From Algoriphagus iocasae (GTDB lineage Bacteria; Bacteroidota; Bacteroidia; Cytophagales; Cyclobacteriaceae): a stretch of DNA of 64,000 nucleotides. Under the pieces are notes generated by a model. It saw only the letters and a program-made list of their open reading frames with translations, made no database searches and was not told the DNA's origin. Below are positions 53,350 through 62,764 of this stretch, piece by piece. The DNA lies in the NCBI RefSeq assembly GCF_014206875.1, contig NZ_JACIJO010000001.1, positions 1,656,780 to 1,720,779 on the forward strand, given 5' to 3'. Position numbers and translations under genes: made by a program. Position 1 is the first letter of the stretch, and the number at the start of each line of letters is the position of its first letter.

Positions 53350-53404
53350 TAAAAATAGCTCCTGTTCCCTTTCAGATTCCGTCTACTTCCATAGCTAGAT
53401 TAGT

Positions 53405-53609
53405 TACATGAAAAGATTCCAGGTTGGCATATAGGGGAGGGAAAGCGAGATTTCCATCATTTCAGTGGCAGAATCATCATACATTTCTTCCAGATACTTT
53501 CTTCCCAATCTCTGTTTAGGCTATGCTGATACGCATAGAAATAGATCAGGTATCCGAGATAATACAGGCAAAAACAGCCCGGCAGAATTATGAAAGAGAG
53601 TATTCTCAC
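53405..53609 (-). pseudogene. Possible small membrane-protein gene with one frameshift
   Basis: From GTG 53609 the minus strand reads RILSFIILPGCFCLYYLGYLIYF, then AYQHSLNRDWE. Near 53495 a shift to another frame continues KYLEEMYDDSATEMMEIS, LSLPYMPTWNLFM and a TAA at 53405. Joined, this gives a plausible 67-residue protein with a membrane helix and an acidic tail. The frames fit end to end with a single-base adjustment, which is why I list it. Family not recognised. Confidence 0.3.
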
Positions 53610-53912
53610 GGCCTAAATCTACTGATTAATCCATCCTTTATTTATTATATAGGCTTGGATTTTAAACTATTTACGCAGGTTTTGATCGACTAAAACAAGC
53701 CTCCTTTCTGCCTGTTTTTTTCCTTTGCGCGATAGCGGACACTTTTGTCCGAATGATGAAGGAATATTTTTGCCAAATGTTGCTATATGGGCTAATTTGA
53801 AGGCTTTTCAATGGCATGGAAATAGTCAATCCTTAATTTAGGGTATCGCTGTGATGACTGAATTTTAAAATTGTTATGCTACCTCAAAACTTATCTATTA
53901 TCGCTGCTTTGT

Positions 53913-56363
53913 ATGCTTTCAAATTACATTAAAACAACCTTTCGCTACCTATGGAGACATAGGCTTTTTACTTTTCTCAACATTCTGGGACTGGCAATCG
54001 GGATATCTGCCAGTTGGGTTATTTATAGAATCGTAGATTTTGAGTTTAGCTATGATACTGATCTGGTAGAGCAGGGAGATGTCTATAGACTGGTTACACA
54101 TGCGGTGTATGATGCGGAAGAATCTATCTATGGCGGAGCTTCCTCCCCAATCTATCAGAGCATCAGGGATGAAGTTCCTGGAGTGGAGCTGGTCGTACCT
54201 GTTTATGGACAATGGGTTGACCAACTCGAAGTACCTAGGGCTGATCAGCCTGCTCTGGTGTTTGAAGAGCAGGAAGGAATTGTAGCGGTACAACCTTCTT
54301 ATTTCAATCTGAAATCATATACCTGGTTAGCAGGAGATCACAGCATTGCGTTTGAAAATCCTGAAAATGTAGTGCTGACTCAGAGCAGGGCAGCATTGTA
54401 TTTTCCGGAAACGAAAGTTGAAGATGTGCTGGGAAAAGTATTGGTGTATGATGGAGAGATACAGAGGACTGTTTCAGGGGTAGTTAAAGATCTTGATTTG
54501 CCCAGTGAATTCAATTATCAGGAATTTGTCTATTTACGCCCGCAGGTGTACCCCTTGGATGCCTGGACCAGTACCAATGGAAGTGATAGAATATACCTCC
54601 GGCTTCATCCAGAGGCCAAGGTAGGCCAGGTGTTGGAACAGATTAATGAACTCTCCCAAGCAAAATGGAATGAATTCAACTCTCGGCGAGATGAACCTTT
54701 AAACGTTAGCAAATGGTATTCGCTTTTACCGATGGAGGAATCTCATTTCTCAACCCATGTGAAGGAATATGGAGTGCGCAAGGCAAGCAAACCTGTGCTT
54801 TATAGTCTGGTTGGAGTGGCCGGCTTCTTATTGCTACTGGCTTACATAAACTACATTAACCTGAGCACTGCCCAAATCCCGCAGCGCACCAAAGAAATCG
54901 GGGTCAGAAAAACTTTGGGAGGGAGTAAATCACATTTGATCGGACAGGTGATCTCTGAGACTTTTGTCACGGTGCTGATCTCGGCTTTGGTGGCTTTCGT
55001 GATGACCAAACTCTCTTTTTCACTTTTGGAAGGTCTTATTCCAGAGGGGGTGGTTGAGTATACCAATACCCTTGGGGTCGTGCTGTTTTTCCTGTTGATC
55101 CTGGGTTTGACTACCTTTCTTTCCGGTGCCTATCCCGCTTGGTTGATTTCCACGATGCAGCCGATCGGCATCATCAAAGGCTCTGCATTTCAATCCCTTG
55201 GAAAAAGTAGGTTGACCCTACGGAAAGGACTGATCATATTCCAGTTTACCATTGCCCAGGTATTTATTGTTTGTGCCCTTTTTATCGGGCAACAATTGTC
55301 TTTTACCTTGAAGAAAGATATGGGCTTTGATAAGGAAGCAGTAGTCCTGGTTCAAATCCCATGGAAAATCCAACGGGACAGCACACTGAATCAAAAAATA
55401 ATAACTTTTTCCGAAGAGTTGAAAAAGGAAAATGGAATTCAGCAAGTGTCTATGGGAAGAGAACCACTCTCTGCAGGATATTCTTCCAGCCCCTTCAGAT
55501 TTGAAAAGGACTCTGTTGCGGATAAGGTTGAACAACAACTTTCCATCAAATGGGTGGATACCACTTACATTCACCTTTACGGGATGGAATTGATTGCCGG
55601 CCGTAATCTTCGGGATGCACAGCAGGTCAATGAATATGTGATCAATGAAACTGCAGCCAGGAATTACGGCTTCCAAAATCCTGCGGACGCCGTCGGGAAG
55701 TTAATCGGTAAAAGAGGTGAGGGGCTTTTACCGATTGTCGGGGTGGTCAAAGATTTTCATACGCGTGATTTTTATTCCAAAATTGAGCCTATTGTATTGA
55801 TGTATCAGCCTGAGAACTTTGGGACAATCAATATCAAACTGGATACTGTTGATCCGGCACAATGGCAAAAAACACTGGCAAGTGTAGAGCAGAAATGGTA
55901 CTCCTTTTACCCTCCGGAAACGTACGCTATGAAATTTTATGATGAGACAATCCAGTCCATGTATGAACAGGAGCGGAATATGGCAAAACTGATCAACCTG
56001 GCTACCGGTATTGCAATTTTGATCAGTTGCCTGGGCTTATTCGGCCTGGCCTCCCTGACCGCCTTTCAGCGGACCAAGGAGATTGGGATCCGAAAAGTAT
56101 TGGGGGCAAGCTTAGTAGGTATTGTAGCCTTGTTGTCCAAGGATTTTGTGAAACTGGTGCTTATAGCAATTCTGGTAGCCACTCCTTTTGGCTGGTGGTT
56201 TACCGAAAAATGGCTGCAGGATTTTGCCTATAAAATTGAGCTGCACTGGTGGGTGTTTGCTTTTGCAGGATTTCTTGCCTGTTTGATTTCCTTTGCGACA
56301 GTAAGTTTCCAATCCATAAAAACAGCGCTGCTAAACCCTGTCGATAGCTTAAAGAATGAATAG
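53913..56363 (+). CDS. FtsX/MacB-like ABC permease without prefix domain
   Basis: An 816-residue permease starting MLSNYIKTTFRYLWRHRLFTFLNILGLAIG, with TM1 inside this. It has a first periplasmic domain, an FtsX domain with KEIGVRKTLGGS, a second periplasmic domain, and a C-terminal FtsX domain with KEIGIRKVLGAS, ending NPVDSLKNE. It has no prefix domain and no PadR gene upstream, like the copy at 33579. ATG 53913 is preferred over 53871, as the extra 14 residues are hydrophobic and not conserved. No ATPase lies nearby. The next gene downstream is a YoaK protein on the same strand, 490 bases away. Confidence 0.92.
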   Translation: MLSNYIKTTFRYLWRHRLFTFLNILGLAIGISASWVIYRIVDFEFSYDTDLVEQGDVYRLVTHAVYDAEESIYGGASSPIYQSIRDEVPGVELVVPVYGQWVDQLEVPRADQPALVFEEQEGIVAVQPSYFNLKSYTWLAGDHSIAFENPENVVLTQSRAALYFPETKVEDVLGKVLVYDGEIQRTVSGVVKDLDLPSEFNYQEFVYLRPQVYPLDAWTSTNGSDRIYLRLHPEAKVGQVLEQINELSQAKWNEFNSRRDEPLNVSKWYSLLPMEESHFSTHVKEYGVRKASKPVLYSLVGVAGFLLLLAYINYINLSTAQIPQRTKEIGVRKTLGGSKSHLIGQVISETFVTVLISALVAFVMTKLSFSLLEGLIPEGVVEYTNTLGVVLFFLLILGLTTFLSGAYPAWLISTMQPIGIIKGSAFQSLGKSRLTLRKGLIIFQFTIAQVFIVCALFIGQQLSFTLKKDMGFDKEAVVLVQIPWKIQRDSTLNQKIITFSEELKKENGIQQVSMGREPLSAGYSSSPFRFEKDSVADKVEQQLSIKWVDTTYIHLYGMELIAGRNLRDAQQVNEYVINETAARNYGFQNPADAVGKLIGKRGEGLLPIVGVVKDFHTRDFYSKIEPIVLMYQPENFGTINIKLDTVDPAQWQKTLASVEQKWYSFYPPETYAMKFYDETIQSMYEQERNMAKLINLATGIAILISCLGLFGLASLTAFQRTKEIGIRKVLGASLVGIVALLSKDFVKLVLIAILVATPFGWWFTEKWLQDFAYKIELHWWVFAFAGFLACLISFATVSFQSIKTALLNPVDSLKNE

Positions 56364-56855
56364 TTTGAATGAAATGGGGTTTCTAGTCAGCAAAGTCTGA
56401 AACAGCTTTTAAGGATTAAATCTCTAAGTATTTTCCTGCATTTTATAATCCTATTCTTCAGAAATGCCATTTAGTATTTATGATTGTCCCAATTGGTTAT
56501 AATTGACCATACTGGCTTTATTTTTACTTTAACATCCTATCCAGAATGATCAGCCTGTCTTTTGGAATAGGTAAGTTTAAGGTCATAAAACCAATGGTAT
56601 CCCAAAAGATGATTGGATGGTACCAGTAATTGCAATGAAACATCGAGGAATGCAGGAACAAAATCCACCTATTTCCAAAGGAAATTTGACTATACCGAGC
56701 TGTGGAAATCAGTTCTGAGGAATAAAGTTTGGAACATGTAATCGAACCAATGAGCAAATTCATAAATTCGGCCACAGTGGGGTTTTAAACCTGTTGAACA
56801 GGAAGCATTTGACTTTTCTGTGACTTTAGTAAACTTGAAAACAATGAGCTAAGAG
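56364..56855. other. Intergenic region
   Basis: About 490 bases. A minus-strand frame at 56524-56775 ends in TLNLPIPKDRLIILDRMLK, which looks protein-like, but its remainder does not, so I list no gene. Confidence 0.45.
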
Positions 56856-57590
56856 ATGTTCAGACATCAAGGAAAAGGGAGAACATTTAGACATAACCTT
56901 AGGGTTGCGACTTTGCTGTCTTTTGTTGCAGGGGTCGTAAATGTTTCAGGTTTTCTGGCAATAGGACGACTGACTACCAATGTGACAGGTCATTTTGCAT
57001 TTTTTGTTGATGAGGTTTTTAAGCTGGAATTTTGGACAGGATTGGTCTATTTCCTTTTTATATTTTTCTTTTTATTGGGGTCTTTTGTTTCCAATTTATT
57101 GATTGAGACTTTCTCCAGAAATGACTTGGGATTTCCTTTCGCATTTCCTGCTCTGATAGAAGCGCTGATCTTGTTTTTAATAGGGTTTTTAGGATCTTCT
57201 GAGAGTTTGGATCCAAATGTTATTGCCTACAGCCTACTTTTTTCGATGGGACTTCAAAATTCATTCGTGACGAAAATATCGAACTATACGGTGAGAACCA
57301 CCCATCTAACAGGTCTTTTTACCGATTTAGGAATTGAATTGTCTCAATTGTTTTTTTACAAGGGGATTGATCAACGGCATCAACTTCTAAAATCAATTAA
57401 GTTACGTTTGTCCATTATCGGCTTCTTTTTTCTGGGAGGCATTTGCGGCGGTATTTTTTACACCAAGTTTGGACTGTTGGTATTGTGCATTGCCTCTTCC
57501 ATTTTGATCATTGGACTGGTTTATGATCATGCTAAATTTCGATTCATTACCTTAAGACGAAAATTTAAATTGGGAGGATTGAAAAGCTGA
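56856..57590 (+). CDS. YoaK family (DUF1275) membrane protein
   Basis: A 244-residue protein with about six membrane helices. The family signature is present: FVAGVVNVSGFLAIGRLTTNVTGHFAFF and LLFSMGLQNSFVTKISNYTVRTTHLTGLFTDLGIEL. YoaK/DUF1275 members are inner-membrane proteins of unknown function, possibly transporters. It is monocistronic, and the decayed antiporter fragment begins about 80 bases downstream on the opposite strand. Confidence 0.93.
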   Translation: MFRHQGKGRTFRHNLRVATLLSFVAGVVNVSGFLAIGRLTTNVTGHFAFFVDEVFKLEFWTGLVYFLFIFFFLLGSFVSNLLIETFSRNDLGFPFAFPALIEALILFLIGFLGSSESLDPNVIAYSLLFSMGLQNSFVTKISNYTVRTTHLTGLFTDLGIELSQLFFYKGIDQRHQLLKSIKLRLSIIGFFFLGGICGGIFYTKFGLLVLCIASSILIIGLVYDHAKFRFITLRRKFKLGGLKS

Positions 57591-57670
57591 CAAAAAACTC
57601 TGGACGAAGCAGTAGGAAAGGATCATTCTATATCCCGAGTAGTTTGATATGCTGAATACCTGGTGTCATA

Positions 57671-58052
57671 CTAACATCAGAGCCTTGATTTCCTCTTCCT
57701 TGTCATTTTCCATCAAAATCATCTTCAGCCTTTAATTCAGTTTCTCCATAGGGCGTTATGAATTTGCCATTCCTTTTCACCAAAACGATCAAACAGGAAC
57801 TCGGGAATCCTAGCTCCAGAATTTGGTCACCCTCAATGATGCTGTTCTGCGGTATCTGGAATTCCAGAATGGTATTTTAAAGTCATCGGAAAGTTCTAAG
57901 TCCAACATCGATCTTTTCTTTAGAGAGGCCGGGAGAGACAGATGCAAAAGTTTTGCAGCCAATGGGAGGGTGGTGGCTTGGATAGCAACCGAGGCAAGCA
58001 CGATTGAGAATATAATCTGAAATATTACTGCTGATTGCTTAATGTTGGCAAT
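57671..58052 (-). pseudogene. Decayed duplicate of the K+/H+ antiporter 3' third
   Basis: On the minus strand this matches the 3' part of the antiporter gene at about 24100-24495: LASVAIQATTLPLAAKLLHLSLPASLKKRSMLD is almost identical to the parent. Later it loses the frame (one T missing near 57877) and has a short deletion in the region of the parent's ELKAEDELMIMM. Similarity stops near 58052, at the equivalent of 24495, so about 390 bases were copied. There is no start or upstream part. Copying to a distant site without the rest suggests a recombination or repair event rather than an old tandem duplication. Confidence 0.85.
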
Positions 58053-58353
58053 ATTTCAAGAAAGAGCTTTTAAGACCTGGTTCGTCAACGTGAAACTGAA
58101 GATCATGAATCTGATGAGCAAAGGCAAAATCTCCAAGCTTGAACCCGTTTTGTCTGAGTGTAGAATAGGCAAGTAGTATCCAGAACCCTTGGGTAAAAGA
58201 TACCCCTTGGACTGAGACAGTGTCTCCCAAAGGAATTTCTTATTCGATCTTGCCAGGTTTTTTTAGTGACCGTTCGCGACCGTTCTTGATCGTTTTTGTA
58301 CAGATTAGGAACGGTAATATGCCTTGATTCTGCTTAAATAAGCTCAATAAATG
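58053..58353. other. Region upstream of PadR module 3
   Basis: A minus-strand frame (58039-58230) reads GDTVSVQGVSFTQGFWILLAYSTLRQNGFKLGDFAFAHQIH; it looks protein-like but I cannot place it, and it runs into the decayed antiporter copy. It may be another gene fragment. A direct repeat GACCGTTCGCGACCGTTC is at 58269-58286. Confidence 0.4.
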
Positions 58354-58381
58354 TTGGCACGAATATTATTCCTACATTTAG
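58354..58381 (+). promoter_or_regulatory. Conserved promoter/operator element of PadR-permease module 3
   Basis: TTGGCA (58354-58359), 13 bases, TACATTTAG (58373-58381); the PadR start is 25 bases after the T of TACATTTAG. The element including the spacer (TATTATTCC) is nearly identical to module 1. Confidence 0.6.
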
Positions 58382-58397
58382 ATAATATTATTCAACT

Positions 58398-58748
58398 ATG
58401 AGAAAGTATCATTTGGGTGAGTTCGAGGAAATTGTAATGCTGACGGTGGGCATATTGAACAACAAGGCATACAGTGTGGCCGTCAAAGATGAAATTGAAT
58501 CGAGATTGGAGAGATCAGTAAGTATGGGAGCATTGCATACTGCCTTGAATAGGATGGAGGAAAAGGGGTATCTGAAGTCTTATTCCGGGGAAGCCACGCT
58601 CGAAAGAGCAGGTCGTCCCAGAAGGTATTTTGAGATCACTGCACTGGGCATGAAAGCTCTTCGATTGGCAAAAGAAAGCAGGGATGGGCTTTGGGCTGCC
58701 ATTCCTCAGTCTATATGGAATTCATCATACGCTATGGATCAGTTATGA
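58398..58748 (+). CDS. PadR family transcriptional regulator
   Basis: A 116-residue PadR winged-helix protein: LGEFEEIVMLTVGILNNKAYSV, VKDEIESRL, VSMGALHTALNRMEEKGYL, RAGRPRRYFEITALGMKA. It is closely related to the regulator at 2602 over its whole length. Its last codon overlaps the permease start (ATGA), so translation is coupled. Its operator is likely the element at 58354-58381. Confidence 0.93.
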   Translation: MRKYHLGEFEEIVMLTVGILNNKAYSVAVKDEIESRLERSVSMGALHTALNRMEEKGYLKSYSGEATLERAGRPRRYFEITALGMKALRLAKESRDGLWAAIPQSIWNSSYAMDQL

Positions 58749-61372
58749 AAGAATCCAGACCTTCACCTCCAAAAACTTTCCTGGCTTTTTTTCAATGGTT
58801 TTGCCATCCCAGAATGCTGGATTACATAGAAGGAGATCTACTGGAAGTTTACCAGTCCAATTATAAAAAACTGGGAAAGCGAAAGGCAGATTGGAAATTT
58901 ATTCTGGACGTTCTGCTGCTGTTCCGACCAGGAATTATCCGTCCAAGGACTCAACCTCAACATTTTATTCTTTTCGGTATGTATAAAAATTATTTTAAAA
59001 TCAGTTGGAGAAACCTGCTTAAAAATAAGCAATACAGTCTGCTTACCATAGCCGGGCTTTCCCTCAGTCTTGTCATCTGCATCCTCATTTTTGGATTTAT
59101 CAAGCTTCACCTTTCTTACGACGATTTTCATACCGATAAGGACAAGATTTACCGGGTTGTCACAGAATTGCGAAGCACTACAAATTCACATTCTGGCGGT
59201 GTTCCCACACCCTTGCCGGTACTTATTAAGGAAAGGGAATCCTTTGCCCAAAAAGTAATCAGGACATACTCGGCGCCCAATGTGCGGATTACTGTGAGCG
59301 ATTCAAACGGTGCACATCATTACAAAGAGGCTGAGGGAGTTGTTTTTGCTGAACCGGATTTCTTTGATGTGTTTAATTTTCCGTTGAAAGCTGGGAGCGC
59401 CAAATCCGCCCTGTCCAATCCCAACACGGTGTTACTCACCGAAGAACTGGCACAGAAATATTTTGGTGAGGAGAATCCCATAGGGAAGTCCATCCTTTTG
59501 GATGGGGAATATGAACTGGCAGTGGACGGAGTACTTCAGGATATTCCTGCTAACACGCAATTCAAATCCGGTATTTATGTCTCCTTCAGCAGTTTTAAAA
59601 CCTACATGCCTTGGCTTTCGGACGATGGTTTTTGGGGTGGTATTTCTTCCGGAATGCAGTGTTATTTAGTGTTACAACCACATGTCTCACCAAGGGAAGT
59701 CGAAGATATCCTGTCGGACTATACGGAGAAATACCCAATAGGAAGTTCAGATACAAGGGCTTATTATAGTCTTCAACCGCTATCTGACATTCATTTTAAC
59801 AGCATGTATGGGGGAACCATGGAAAGATCGAGCTTGTGGATTCTGACAGCGATCGGGCTTCTTCTGTTGGTTACTGCTTGTGTGAATTTTGTCAATCTGG
59901 CAACAGCAAGAGCACTGCATCGAAGCAAGGAGGTTGGGGTGAGAAAAGTAATGGGTGGACGAAGCAGTCAGCTGTTTTGGCAGTTTATTTTTGAGACTGC
60001 ACAAATCAGTCTGCTGGCAATACTGGTTGCCCTGATCGGTGCTTATTTAGTAATACCGATGGCGAATGCCAGGTTTAACCTGAATATAGGTCTTGGGGTA
60101 TTTTCAGACAGGTATTTTATTTATTTTTTAGGAACGCTGTTTTTGTTGATCACAATTTTGGCGGGTAGCTATCCTGCCATTGTTATGGGACGGTTTAAGC
60201 CTATGGCGGCCCTGAGGGGAAAGTTCTCCTTACAGAATCTTGGTGGATTTAATACCAGAAGGGCTTTGATCGTCGGGCAGTTTGTGATCGCCCAGGTGAT
60301 GATTATTTCTGCTGTGGTAATCATGGGACAAATGGACTATGTGCTGGATGCCCCTTTGGGCTTTGATAAGGATGCCATCGTAATGGTCAGCATGGGGGAT
60401 GATTCCAGGCAGAATAAAACTGCTTTAAAAAATGAATTGGTAAGGATTAAAGGGGTAGAGCAGGTGTCTTTGTGCAATGATGCACCTGCTTCGGAAAATG
60501 GCTGGATGACCAATATTCAATTCGGGGATCAAACAGAAGAGTTGGATTTTCTGACCAACATGAAAATGGTAGATGAAGACTACCTGTCCACTTTCGGATT
60601 GACCTTGGTTTCAGGTAGAAATCTTACCCATTCAGATTCTGTCCGTGAAATGCTTGTAAATGAAGCTTTACTTCATCGACTTGGAGTTCCTTCTCCCGAA
60701 GAAGCTTTGGGAAGGGAGATTACGGCCAACGGGGGTAATATGAAAGGAAGAATTGTGGGGGTTGTCAGAGATTTTCATGGCAATTCGTTTCACGAGCAAA
60801 TCAGTCCGACTCTCCTGACATCAGACTTGGGGTATTATGAGTCTTATGCCATCAAACTCAACATGGAGGATTCCAAAAGTACCCTGGCTGAAATAGAGGA
60901 AGTTTGGAAAAGAGACTACCCGAATCAACCTTTTGAATTTGAATACCTGGATGATCGCATTACCCGGTTTTACCAAAATGAGGCGACCACGCTGAGTGCT
61001 GTTCAACTGTTTACCGGGATAGCCATTCTGATAGGAGCCATGGGACTTTATGGATTGGTTTCCTTTATGGTAGTTCAGAAAACCAAAGAGGTAGGAATAC
61101 GGAAGGTTATGGGGAGCAGCTCCCTTGAGATTATTTGGATTTTCGGCAGGGAATTCACCCGTCTGATTCTACTTGCATTTATAGTTGCCGCCCCGGTCGG
61201 TTGGTTCCTGATGAAAAATTGGCTTGAGAATTTCGAGTTCAAAATACAACAGGGGCTTGGTCTTTATATTCTTACACTTGGATTCACCTGTGTGATTGCT
61301 GCGGTCACTATTGGTTATCAGACTATCCGTGCAGCCAGTGTAAACCCTGCGAATAGTCTCCGGTCCGAATGA
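58745..61372 (+). CDS. Prefix-domain FtsX/MacB-like ABC permease (module 3)
   Basis: An 875-residue permease starting at ATG 58745, four bases before the PadR stop; a longer frame to 58691 lies inside PadR. The prefix domain (about 8-68) reads FLAFFQWFCHPRMLDYIEGDLLEVYQSN and ADWKFILDVLLLFRPG. Then come MYKNYFKISWRNLLKN, TM1, periplasmic domain, FtsX domain with KEVGVRKVMGGR, second periplasmic domain and C-terminal FtsX domain with KEVGIRKVMGSS, ending NPANSLRSE. Apart from the prefix it is most like the permease at 5579 (TNMKM, GREITANGGNMKG, similar TMs), so the two are paralogues. No ATPase is nearby. Confidence 0.92.
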   Translation: MKESRPSPPKTFLAFFQWFCHPRMLDYIEGDLLEVYQSNYKKLGKRKADWKFILDVLLLFRPGIIRPRTQPQHFILFGMYKNYFKISWRNLLKNKQYSLLTIAGLSLSLVICILIFGFIKLHLSYDDFHTDKDKIYRVVTELRSTTNSHSGGVPTPLPVLIKERESFAQKVIRTYSAPNVRITVSDSNGAHHYKEAEGVVFAEPDFFDVFNFPLKAGSAKSALSNPNTVLLTEELAQKYFGEENPIGKSILLDGEYELAVDGVLQDIPANTQFKSGIYVSFSSFKTYMPWLSDDGFWGGISSGMQCYLVLQPHVSPREVEDILSDYTEKYPIGSSDTRAYYSLQPLSDIHFNSMYGGTMERSSLWILTAIGLLLLVTACVNFVNLATARALHRSKEVGVRKVMGGRSSQLFWQFIFETAQISLLAILVALIGAYLVIPMANARFNLNIGLGVFSDRYFIYFLGTLFLLITILAGSYPAIVMGRFKPMAALRGKFSLQNLGGFNTRRALIVGQFVIAQVMIISAVVIMGQMDYVLDAPLGFDKDAIVMVSMGDDSRQNKTALKNELVRIKGVEQVSLCNDAPASENGWMTNIQFGDQTEELDFLTNMKMVDEDYLSTFGLTLVSGRNLTHSDSVREMLVNEALLHRLGVPSPEEALGREITANGGNMKGRIVGVVRDFHGNSFHEQISPTLLTSDLGYYESYAIKLNMEDSKSTLAEIEEVWKRDYPNQPFEFEYLDDRITRFYQNEATTLSAVQLFTGIAILIGAMGLYGLVSFMVVQKTKEVGIRKVMGSSSLEIIWIFGREFTRLILLAFIVAAPVGWFLMKNWLENFEFKIQQGLGLYILTLGFTCVIAAVTIGYQTIRAASVNPANSLRSE

Positions 61373-61722
61373 GCATCCCGAGTATGGGATAGTTGATTGG
61401 CTTTGTAATTGAATGATAGAGGCTGTGAAACCGGAGTGGGAACCAAAACCTATCGCTTGGTGGCATGAATTTATGTTTTGACGGCTGCTTTGATCGTATT
61501 GTGACGGTTTGGCTAATTCACGCTGTACTTCAAAACCCAAACCCTTGTTCGGGAAGGTACATCATCCGTTCGCACATGAACAGCCTACTGGCAACAGTTC
61601 TTCCTTTGGTATCCGGGAGCAGAACAATCTCAAATAAAATCAATTGGTAGTTCCTCTTTGGCTTTCGAAAAGTACTTTGATAGCTAAGTCAATCAATTTC
61701 TAATCATAAACCCTTTTCAGTT
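61373..61722. other. Intergenic region
   Basis: About 350 bases; a short frame at 61465-61650 has no protein-like pattern. Nothing else seen. Confidence 0.5.
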
Positions 61723-62373
61723 TTGTTTAAAGTAATCAGTTATATCCTCGGGTTGGTGGTAGTTGGATACCTTTCCTTTCACTACCCGCTTTTCGCCTTT
61801 GTCTTGTTGGCTGTGTTAGGTCTGATCCTGATCTATGTTTTGATAGCAGCTATTGTCAGGTTACTCCGTAAAACCATCCACGGAAAATGGTTCTATGTTC
61901 CGTTATCACTTATTGGTATGATTCTTTTCGGATTGATCATAAGCCTGATGGCACCCCTTGAGGAACCTGTTATACACACGGGGAATGCTTCTGAGGAACT
62001 GGCCTATGCATATCAAATGGATCAGGGTGACCGCAAAAACCTGAAGTTTTTTCTGGGTGCTTACCGGTCTACCATGAAGGAGCGGGACAGCACGCGATTG
62101 AATCAGGTGATCCAATTGATCAGAAATGACAAACAGGATGGAGGGATGGACAGCTTTCACGCCGCGTTTGTGCTGCATCATAATCCTGCCCGCGACAGTA
62201 CGCTTTACCGACAGGCACATAACCTGGCAAAACAGGCAGCCTCAGAGCCATCCCTTGCTGACAATTTCCAGGTTCAGTGGCTATCAAAGGCCACCTATGA
62301 CCGATGGATGCTTTCGATTGGCAAAGAACAAAAGTATGACACGCAGGGTGGGGTGAGTTTCGAAATAAAGTAA
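61723..62373 (+). CDS. Hypothetical membrane-anchored protein
   Basis: A 216-residue protein starting at TTG 61723 (FKVISYILGLVVVGYLSF), with two or three membrane helices in residues 1-80 (YPLFAFVLLAVLGLILIYVLIAAIVRLL and VPLSLIGMILFGLIISLM). Residues 90-216 are a soluble helical domain (ASEELAYAYQMDQGDRKNLKFFLGAYRSTMKERDSTRLNQVIQLI) with several Arg-Asp-Ser-Thr motifs. No family recognised. Codon use is normal and there are no frame problems. Confidence 0.65.
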   Translation: MFKVISYILGLVVVGYLSFHYPLFAFVLLAVLGLILIYVLIAAIVRLLRKTIHGKWFYVPLSLIGMILFGLIISLMAPLEEPVIHTGNASEELAYAYQMDQGDRKNLKFFLGAYRSTMKERDSTRLNQVIQLIRNDKQDGGMDSFHAAFVLHHNPARDSTLYRQAHNLAKQAASEPSLADNFQVQWLSKATYDRWMLSIGKEQKYDTQGGVSFEIK

Positions 62374-62391
62374 TGCCTGCCATGCATTAAT

Positions 62392-62583
62392 TCATGAGCG
62401 GTGATTTTTCTTGGGACTTATTTTGAAAGAGAGATAGCCTAAGAGAATGGCGAATAACCCGACTATAGGAAGCTGATAAGCTTCCAAGCCAATTACAACT
62501 GATAAATAGCCAAATCCTCCCAGTACTATTCCTGTAATAAATGCGGGGAAAATCCAGTGGCTGAAAATCGGTTTGTTCATCAA
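62392..62583 (-). CDS. Small hypothetical membrane protein
   Basis: A 63-residue protein with two membrane helices: WIFPAFITGIVLGGFGYLSVVIGLE and LPIVGLFAILLGYLSFKI, and a basic C-terminus. Short two-helix proteins of this kind are common and mostly unstudied. It is convergent with the upstream gene, with 18 bases between stops. Start at 62583 or the next ATG 62580. Confidence 0.55.
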   Translation of the reverse strand: MMNKPIFSHWIFPAFITGIVLGGFGYLSVVIGLEAYQLPIVGLFAILLGYLSFKISPKKNHRS

Positions 62584-62764
62584 GGTTCTAAATTGGTATA
62601 AGAATAAGTTTTAAGTTGATGAAATTACTAATTTCGCTAAGACAGGGCAATAGAAATCAATGTTTTGGAAGTCAAAACAGATGAACGATGGGGGGGTTAA
62701 GCCTGAGACCTCTTGGAATGAACTGAATAAACGTTGGTAAAAAAACTGGAAATCATAAACAAGC

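Noticed and set aside
56524..56775. 83-codon minus-strand frame ending PIPKDRLIILDRMLK
   Set aside because: Only its tail looks protein-like; the rest is not, so no gene call.
61465..61650. 61-codon frame downstream of permease module 3
   Set aside because: Composition unlike coding sequence, no conserved pattern.
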